Origin: JANQJA01 sp965267485
GTDB lineage: Bacteria > Pseudomonadota > Gammaproteobacteria > Pseudomonadales > Azotimanducaceae
Direction of reading: 5' to 3'
Length of the DNA: 64,000 nt
NCBI GenBank assembly: GCA_965267485.1
Contig: OZ254080.1
Location: 3,782,001 to 3,846,000, forward strand
The notes below the pieces were generated by a model. That model was given only the letters and a program-made list of their open reading frames with translations, was not told the origin of the DNA and ran no database searches. Position numbers and translations under genes: made by a program. Position 1 is the first letter of the stretch. The number at the start of each line of letters is the position of its first letter. Positions 58,960 to 64,000 of this stretch are shown piece after piece.

Positions 58960-61716
58960 ATGAAGAAGTACCAGCCGCAGGACATCGAGCAGAAGTGGTA
59001 CCAGATCTGGGAAGAGAAAGGCTACTTCGCGCCGTCCGGCTCCGGTCAGCCGTTCTCGATCGCCATCCCGCCGCCCAACGTCACGGGCACGCTGCACATG
59101 GGCCACGCCTTCCAGCACAGTCTCGTTGACTCGCTGATTCGCTGGCGCCGCATGCGCGGCCACGACACGCTCTGGCAGATGGGCACTGACCATGCAGGCA
59201 TCTCGACACAGATCATTGTGCAGGAACAGCTCGAGCGACAGCAGATCAGCGCCACAGAGATCGGCCGCGAGAAATTCCTGGAGCACGCGTGGGCATGGAA
59301 GGAACAGTCGGGCGGCACAATTTCCAGGCAGCTGCGCAGACTCGGTGCCTCGCTGCACTGGAATACCGAGCGTTTCACCATGGACGCGGGCATGTGCGAG
59401 GCGGTGCTCGAGGTCTTCACGCGGCTCTATGACGAGGGTCTGATCTATCGTGGCAAGCGCCTCGTCAACTGGGACCCGGTCCTCAAGACGTCCATCTCCG
59501 ACCTCGAGGTCGAGAGCATCGAAGAACAGGGCCACCTGTGGCACATCCGCTACCCGCTCGCGGACAACCCGGACGAATCGGTCGTCGTCGCAACCACCCG
59601 CCCCGAGACGATGCTCGGTGATGCCGCGGTTGCCGTCCACCCGAGCGACGAGCGCTACCAGCATCTGGTGGGCAAGGCGGTCACGCTGCCGCTGACGGGA
59701 CGAACCATTCCCGTCATCGCCGATCACTACGTCGACAGCGAATTCGGCAGCGGCTGCGTGAAGATCACGCCGGCCCACGACTTCAACGACTATGAAGTCG
59801 GCTCCCGCCATGACCTGCCGCTGATCAACATCTTCAACGAGGATGCATCGGTCAATGACAATGCACCCGCTGCCTATCAGGGGCTGGATCGCGCCGAGGC
59901 AAGAAAGCGCATTGTCAGCGACCTCGAGGCAGCAGGCCTGCTGGCCGAGATCGAGGATCACAAGATGGCAGTCCCCCGCGGCGAAAAGACCGGCGCGGTG
60001 ATCGAGCCGTTCCTGTCCGACCAGTGGTTCGTCAGGATCGAACCGCTGGCGAAGCCCGCGATCGAGGTCGTCGAGAACGGCGACATTGAATTCATTCCGA
60101 AGAACTACGAGAACAACTACTTCGCCTGGATGCGTGACATTCAGGACTGGTGCATCTCACGACAGCAGTGGTGGGGTCACCGCATTCCCGCATGGTATGA
60201 CGACGAAGGCAATATCTATGTCGCCCATGACGAGGCAGCAGCCAGGGCCAAGTACGGCATCGACGACGCGGTCGCACTCTCGCAGGATGAAGACGTTCTC
60301 GACACGTGGTTCTCTTCGGCACTCTGGACCTTCGCGACTCTGGGCTGGCCGAAGCAGACCGACGCGCTCGAGCGCTACCACCCGACGGACGTCATGGTCA
60401 CCGGTCATGACATCATCACGTTCTGGGTGTCTCGCATGATCATGATGACGCTCAAGTTCATGGATGAGGTTCCCTTTCGCAAGGTCTACATCACAGGTCT
60501 CGTCACCGATGCCGAGGGCCAGAAAATGTCGAAGTCGAAGGGCAACGGCCTCGATCCGCTCGATATCATTGACGGCATCTCGGCCGATGATCTCGTCGAC
60601 AAGCGAACCCGGGACCTGCTGCAACCGCGCATGGCCGAAAGAATCGCGAAAGCGACCCGCAAGGAGTTCCCCGAGGGCATTGCCGCATTCGGCACCGATG
60701 CACTGCGCTTTACGTTCTACTCGATCGCCACGCGCAGCCGTACCATCCGGTTTGATATGAACCGGGTTGAGGGCTACCGCAACTTCTGCAACAAGCTCTG
60801 GAACGCCGCGAACTTCGTGTTCATGAACACGGAAGATTTCGATGCCAGCGGTTCACGGGAGTTCAGCGTCATCGACCGGTGGATTCACACGCGCTTCGAG
60901 CAGACCGTCTCAGCCGTCAACCTTGCCATGGAGACACATCGCTTCGACCTCGCCGCCCGTGAAGTCTACGAGTTCGTCTGGGACGAGTTGTGTGACTGGT
61001 ACCTCGAACTCTGCAAGCCCCTCATCTACTCTGAAGACGCAACCGCCAACCAGCGACGCGGCGCACAGGCAACGCTGCTCGAGATTCTTGAGGGAACCCT
61101 TCGACTTGCGCACCCGTTCCTGCCGTTCATGACTGAAGAGATCTGGCAGCAGGTGCCGGTTGCCGTTCGCGGCGATCACCCAACGATCATGCTGAGGCCC
61201 TTCCCGGAGCAGAACCCCGATCGTGAAGACGAGGCCGCGGTAGCAGACGTCAAATGGCTTAAAGAAGTCGTTACCGGCTCACGAAACATTCGCGGCGAAA
61301 TGGACATTGCGTTCTCCCGCGCCATACCCGTCATGTTTTACAACGGTGGCACCTCCGATCGTGAGCGGCTCGACAAGTACGAGTTGCTGCTCAGGTTCCT
61401 CGTCAAACCGGAAAGCCTCACATGGCTCGAGCCTGACGATGAAGTCCCGGTCGCCGCCACGCATCTCGTCGGCGAGATGCAGGTACTCGTTCCCATGAGC
61501 GGGCTCATCGACAAGGACGCCGAACTTGCCCGTCTCGACAAGGAGATCGATCGCAAGCAGAAGGACCGTGAGCGAACCGAGAAGAAACTCGGCAACCCCA
61601 GCTTCGTGGAGAAGGCGCCCGACGACGTCGTCCAGAAAGAGCGCGACAAACTCACCGACCTTACCTCGGCGCTCGAAAAGCTCGAAGCACAGAAAGCGCG
61701 AGTCGCTACCCTCTAG
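58960..61716 (+). CDS. valS: valyl-tRNA synthetase
   Basis: A 918-residue class I synthetase. The HIGH motif appears as HMGH (His46-His49) in PPPNVTGTLHMGHAF, and the second signature as KMSKSKGN. The editing domain (GSGCVKITPAHDFNDYEVG) is present. The anticodon-binding helices and the C-terminal coiled coil (LIDKDAELARLDKEIDRKQKDRERTEKKLGNPSFVEKAP) are complete. ATG 58960 is used rather than the TTG two codons earlier. A strong hairpin follows the stop. Confidence 0.97.
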   Translation: MKKYQPQDIEQKWYQIWEEKGYFAPSGSGQPFSIAIPPPNVTGTLHMGHAFQHSLVDSLIRWRRMRGHDTLWQMGTDHAGISTQIIVQEQLERQQISATEIGREKFLEHAWAWKEQSGGTISRQLRRLGASLHWNTERFTMDAGMCEAVLEVFTRLYDEGLIYRGKRLVNWDPVLKTSISDLEVESIEEQGHLWHIRYPLADNPDESVVVATTRPETMLGDAAVAVHPSDERYQHLVGKAVTLPLTGRTIPVIADHYVDSEFGSGCVKITPAHDFNDYEVGSRHDLPLINIFNEDASVNDNAPAAYQGLDRAEARKRIVSDLEAAGLLAEIEDHKMAVPRGEKTGAVIEPFLSDQWFVRIEPLAKPAIEVVENGDIEFIPKNYENNYFAWMRDIQDWCISRQQWWGHRIPAWYDDEGNIYVAHDEAAARAKYGIDDAVALSQDEDVLDTWFSSALWTFATLGWPKQTDALERYHPTDVMVTGHDIITFWVSRMIMMTLKFMDEVPFRKVYITGLVTDAEGQKMSKSKGNGLDPLDIIDGISADDLVDKRTRDLLQPRMAERIAKATRKEFPEGIAAFGTDALRFTFYSIATRSRTIRFDMNRVEGYRNFCNKLWNAANFVFMNTEDFDASGSREFSVIDRWIHTRFEQTVSAVNLAMETHRFDLAAREVYEFVWDELCDWYLELCKPLIYSEDATANQRRGAQATLLEILEGTLRLAHPFLPFMTEEIWQQVPVAVRGDHPTIMLRPFPEQNPDREDEAAVADVKWLKEVVTGSRNIRGEMDIAFSRAIPVMFYNGGTSDRERLDKYELLLRFLVKPESLTWLEPDDEVPVAATHLVGEMQVLVPMSGLIDKDAELARLDKEIDRKQKDRERTEKKLGNPSFVEKAPDDVVQKERDKLTDLTSALEKLEAQKARVATL

Positions 61717-61719
61717 TTG

Positions 61720-61754
61720 ACCATGCAGCAGCGCACACCGCGCTGCTGCATGGT
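61720..61754 (+). terminator. 15-bp perfect hairpin after valS
   Basis: ACCATGCAGCAGCGC pairs perfectly with GCGCTGCTGCATGGT across a five-base loop, beginning three bases after the valS stop codon. There is no T-run after it, so it may end or protect the 3' end of the message rather than act as a classical intrinsic terminator. Confidence 0.6.
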
Positions 61755-61798
61755 GCACCGCAACGTTAAGACTCGACAAATACCGCGTTAAAAAGCGC

Positions 61799-61827
61799 TT
61801 GGCAGCCTTTACAAATTCTGTCTTAAT
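61799..61827 (+). promoter_or_regulatory. sigma-70-type promoter of the cold-shock gene
   Basis: TTGGCA (61799-61804), a 17-base spacer, then CTTAAT (61822-61827) precede the cold-shock gene. This would give a leader of about 50 bases before ATG 61887, shorter than the long structured leader of E. coli cspA. Confidence 0.45.
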
Positions 61828-61886
61828 CGGGCGACAGTGCCTGACCGCACTGAGAAGAGGGAAATAATAATAAGAGGTACTTGGCG

Positions 61887-62096
61887 ATGTCAGATCGAAA
61901 CTCTGGAACCGTCAAATGGTTTAACGACGCCAAAGGATTCGGCTTTATCGAACGGGAAGAGGGAGAAGATGTATTTGTCCACTTTCGTTCCATTCGGGGA
62001 GAAGGCTACCGCACCCTGAAGCAAGGAGCGCGGGTTGAGTTCGATATTACCGAAACAGAAAAGGGCTACCAGGCAGAAGACGTCGCTGAGGTCTAG
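61887..62096 (+). CDS. cold-shock domain protein (CspA family)
   Basis: A 69-residue single OB-fold protein. RNP1-like KGFGFIE and RNP2-like DVFVHF motifs lie in GTVKWFNDAKGFGFIEREEGEDVFVHFRSI. It binds single-stranded RNA or DNA, often as an RNA chaperone. ATG 61887 has GAGGT about nine bases upstream; a TTG two codons before is less likely. It has its own promoter and terminator. Confidence 0.95.
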   Translation: MSDRNSGTVKWFNDAKGFGFIEREEGEDVFVHFRSIRGEGYRTLKQGARVEFDITETEKGYQAEDVAEV

Positions 62097-62141
62097 CACG
62101 CAGCCAGCACTGAGCTGAACTGCCAACAGCCCGATTAAGGG

Positions 62142-62165
62142 GCCCGCGTTCGCGGGCTCGTTTCT
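62142..62165 (+). terminator. intrinsic terminator after the cold-shock gene
   Basis: GCCCGC-GTTC-GCGGGC (62142-62157) followed by TCGTTTCT forms a stem-loop with a T-rich tail 45 bases after the stop. It lies between convergent genes and touches the stop of the quinone oxidoreductase gene, so it may serve the minus strand too. Confidence 0.75.
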
Positions 62166-63142
62166 CAGCCTTGCGGCACGTTCAGTATCACTTTGCCCAG
62201 CGTCTGGTTAGACGCGACGTGGTCGTGTGCGGCCTCAACGTCAGTGAGATCGAACTGCCGGTCAATGATCGGCCTGATTTCACTCGTCTCGATCTTTGGC
62301 CAAACCTGCGCTTCCAGTTGCGACATGACGATCGCTTTTTCCTCGAGCGGGCGGGCGCGCAGCGTCGAGCCGATCATGCGCACGCGCTTGATCATCATGA
62401 GCCCCAGATTGATTTCGGCTTTCGCGCCGCCCATGAGGCCGATCAGCACGAGGCGACCGCCTGTGCCCAACAACCTGAGATTGTCATCAAGATAGCCACC
62501 ACCAACAGGGTCCAGTATCACATCGATACCACCATCCCCTGCAAAGGCCTGCGCCTTGTCGAAGAATGATCCCTCATGCCGATTCGCTCCAGCGCTCGCA
62601 CCCAGTTCGATGCAGGCGTCGATCTTCTCGTTGTCACCGGCGGTCACGAAACACGGATTTCCGAAGGCCTTGCACAGCTGGATCGCCGCCGTGCCGACGC
62701 CGCTCGCACCCGCGTGCAGAACGACCTTCTCGCCTCGCTGCAGTCCTGCCTCCATGAAAAGGTTCAGCCACGCGGTCGCAAATACCTCCGGCAGCGCCGC
62801 CGCCTCTGCGTAGCTCAGCCCGGCAGGGATGGGTACAATGCTGCCTTCGTGGCAGACCGCGTACTCGGCGTAGCCGCCGCCGGCCATCAATGCGCAAACC
62901 CGATCGCCTGCCTTCCACCGGGTGACGCCAGCGCCTGTCTCGACCACTTCACCCGCGCATTCCAGGCCCATGACGTCGCTCGCGCCCGGCGGCGGCGGAT
63001 AGCCCCCGGTTCTCTGAACGAGATCAGCCCGATTGATGGCGGTCGCGTGAATCCGAATCAGCACTTCGCCGGATGCGGGCGAGGGCGTCTCGATCTCATT
63101 CAGCGCGAGTGATTTGTCGTCGTTGATCTCAACTGCTTTCAT
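62165..63142 (-). CDS. NAD(P)H:quinone oxidoreductase (zinc-independent MDR family, PIG3-like)
   Basis: A 325-residue protein with an N-terminal GroES-like domain (ATAINRADLVQRTGGYPPPPGASDVMGLECAGEV). The nucleotide-binding region is VVLHAGASGVGTAAIQLCKAFG, followed by the LMGGAKAEINLGLMMIKRVRMIGSTLRARPLEEK segment that marks the PIG3/TP53I3-like branch. Zinc-binding cysteines of alcohol dehydrogenases are absent. It reduces quinones with NADPH. It lies nine bases after slyX on the same strand. Confidence 0.9.
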   Translation of the reverse strand: MKAVEINDDKSLALNEIETPSPASGEVLIRIHATAINRADLVQRTGGYPPPPGASDVMGLECAGEVVETGAGVTRWKAGDRVCALMAGGGYAEYAVCHEGSIVPIPAGLSYAEAAALPEVFATAWLNLFMEAGLQRGEKVVLHAGASGVGTAAIQLCKAFGNPCFVTAGDNEKIDACIELGASAGANRHEGSFFDKAQAFAGDGGIDVILDPVGGGYLDDNLRLLGTGGRLVLIGLMGGAKAEINLGLMMIKRVRMIGSTLRARPLEEKAIVMSQLEAQVWPKIETSEIRPIIDRQFDLTDVEAAHDHVASNQTLGKVILNVPQG

Positions 63143-63151
63143 GGCGCTATC

Positions 63152-63364
63152 CTAGTAGTGCGGTGGCTTCTCGTTCGGCGGCGGCCCCTGCACGTCTTCA
63201 AGGGCGTTCTCGAGTTCCTCGATGCGCGCGAGCAGTCGCTGCACCTTGTTCTCGAGCTCAAGCAGTTGGCGCTGCTGGTAGCCGAGCGCATCGTCGAGCT
63301 TCTGCACAACGTCGTCCTGAAATGTCTGGCGCGTTTCCAGCGCCTCGAATCGCTCGTCAGTCAT
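63152..63364 (-). CDS. slyX: SlyX-family coiled-coil protein
   Basis: A 70-residue protein with an almost continuous amphipathic coiled coil (ERFEALETRQTFQDDVVQKLDDALGYQQRQLLELENKVQRLLARIEEL) and the family ending PPPNEKPPHY. The role of SlyX is unknown. ATG 63364 lies two bases after the hisF stop; the open frame continues upstream into hisF. Confidence 0.9.
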   Translation of the reverse strand: MTDERFEALETRQTFQDDVVQKLDDALGYQQRQLLELENKVQRLLARIEELENALEDVQGPPPNEKPPHY

Positions 63365-63366
63365 GT

Positions 63367-64000
63367 CTACCAGCGCATCCGCACCTTCACGCCGTTGTCG
63401 TGAAGCCACTGTTTGAGACCGCTGACCGTATACTCGCCGTAGTGCACCATCGAGGCGACCAGCGCGGCATCGGCGCGGCCGATGGTCAGCACTTCAAGAA
63501 GATGTTCCGGCTTGCCCGCTCCCCCTGATGCAATCACGGGTATCGAAACCGCTTCTGCGATCATTCGGGTCAGATTGATCTCGTACCCCTCCTTGGTGCC
63601 ATCGGCGTCGATCGAGTTCACGACGAGTTCGCCGGCGCCGAGTTCCTCACCGCGCAGGGCCCATTCGAGACCGTCAATACCGGTTGGCGTTCGGCCGCCG
63701 TTGATCACGACCTCATAGCCCGACGGAAACTCACGGCAGGTCTCCACGCGCTTGATGTCCATCGACAGTACCGTGTTCTGATCGCCGATGGCCCACGCGA
63801 TCTCGGAAATCAGTTCGGGCCGCTGTACCGCGGCGGAGTTCACGTTGATCTTCTCGGCGCCCGCCATGAGCAGACGGTTGGCATCTTCAACCGTGCGGAT
63901 ACCGCCACCGACAGAGAACGGAATGTACACCTCCTGCGCAACGGCGTTCACGACATCGAGCATGATGTTTCGCTTGTCGCTGGACGCAGTGATGTCGTAG
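63367..64000 (-). CDS. hisF: imidazole glycerol phosphate synthase cyclase subunit HisF (5' end missing)
   Basis: The visible 211 residues are the C-terminal part of a (beta-alpha)8 barrel. They include the YDITASSDKR catalytic segment, PFSVGGGIRTVEDANRLLMAGAEKINVNSAAV, GYEVVINGGRTPTG and NSIDADGTKEGYEI with the catalytic Asp, IPVIASGGAGKPEHLLEV and a closing SGLKQWLHDNGVKVRMRW. With HisH it cyclises PRFAR-derived intermediates to imidazole glycerol phosphate in histidine synthesis. The start lies beyond the window edge. Confidence 0.96.
   Translation of the reverse strand, partial: YDITASSDKRNIMLDVVNAVAQEVYIPFSVGGGIRTVEDANRLLMAGAEKINVNSAAVQRPELISEIAWAIGDQNTVLSMDIKRVETCREFPSGYEVVINGGRTPTGIDGLEWALRGEELGAGELVVNSIDADGTKEGYEINLTRMIAEAVSIPVIASGGAGKPEHLLEVLTIGRADAALVASMVHYGEYTVSGLKQWLHDNGVKVRMRW

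Noticed and set aside
58744..59961. 405-codon open frame antisense to valS and the nucleotidyltransferase gene
   Set aside because: It spans two well-supported genes on the other strand and shows no recognisable fold.
1..64000. CRISPR arrays, IS elements, prophage genes and tRNA/rRNA genes
   Set aside because: I looked for direct-repeat arrays, transposases, integrases and cloverleaf or rRNA sequence and found none.

Overview
The window is GC-rich, densely packed bacterial chromosome, most likely from a gammaproteobacterium. The marker evidence is the lptG-lptF // pepA-holC-valS block, a slyX-like gene, hisF and a SUF operon preceded by an IscR-type box. I cannot name genus or species. I see no rRNA, tRNA, IS element, prophage or CRISPR array, and no gene-free stretch above 300 bases. 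The gene content (two CoA ligases, three Fe(II)/2-oxoglutarate-type oxygenases, a luciferase-like oxidoreductase, thioesterase/hydratase folds, a peptide importer, a sulfatase) suggests a free-living heterotroph that takes up and degrades diverse organic compounds.

Layout. 1-10.5 kb: start of an unknown gene, a secreted metallophosphoesterase, a soluble CZB chemoreceptor, a luciferase-like oxidoreductase, a CoA ligase behind a DUF418 membrane protein, a first ABC exporter (ATPase plus two permeases), and a histidine-phosphatase/Nudix fusion. 10.5-20.3 kb: a GPH-type symporter, then a long minus-strand run in the order sufB-C-D-S, A-type carrier, sufT, sufE, DUF1295 protein, phytanoyl-CoA-dioxygenase-like protein. 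20.3-25.9 kb: a CoA ligase with a DUF3293 gene, then a convergent minus-strand operon of MarR-GNAT regulator, methyltransferase, BNR propeller and MoaD/ThiS-like protein, headed by an 18-bp perfect palindrome.

25.9-40.6 kb: TauD-like oxygenase, acyltransferase and HpcH/HpaI aldolase; PAP2 phosphatase and glycosyltransferase; trxC; thioesterase; TerB-like protein; a response regulator, sulfatase and GST operon; an MltB-like transglycosylase behind a second, paralogous ABC exporter; a VOC protein; an AraC regulator; and an MscS channel. 40.6-48.2 kb: a six-gene minus-strand operon encoding a peptide ABC importer, with a permease-ATPase fusion, bracketed by two beta-lactamase-fold proteins. One of these has lost the SxxK serine.

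48.4-64 kb: an oxygenase and dienelactone-hydrolase-like pair, a secreted protein with a PEP-CTERM-like tail, a MaoC-like protein with a secreted propeller, an RDD protein, lptG/lptF, pepA, holC, a gene fusing a holC-linked acidic protein to a nucleotidyltransferase, valS, a cold-shock gene with its own promoter and terminator, a quinone oxidoreductase, slyX and partial hisF.

The best candidates for undescribed biology are the regulator/methyltransferase/propeller/ubiquitin-like operon (22.3-25.8 kb), the hydrolase-bracketed peptide importer (40.6-48.2 kb) and the holC-linked nucleotidyltransferase fusion (57.9-58.9 kb).
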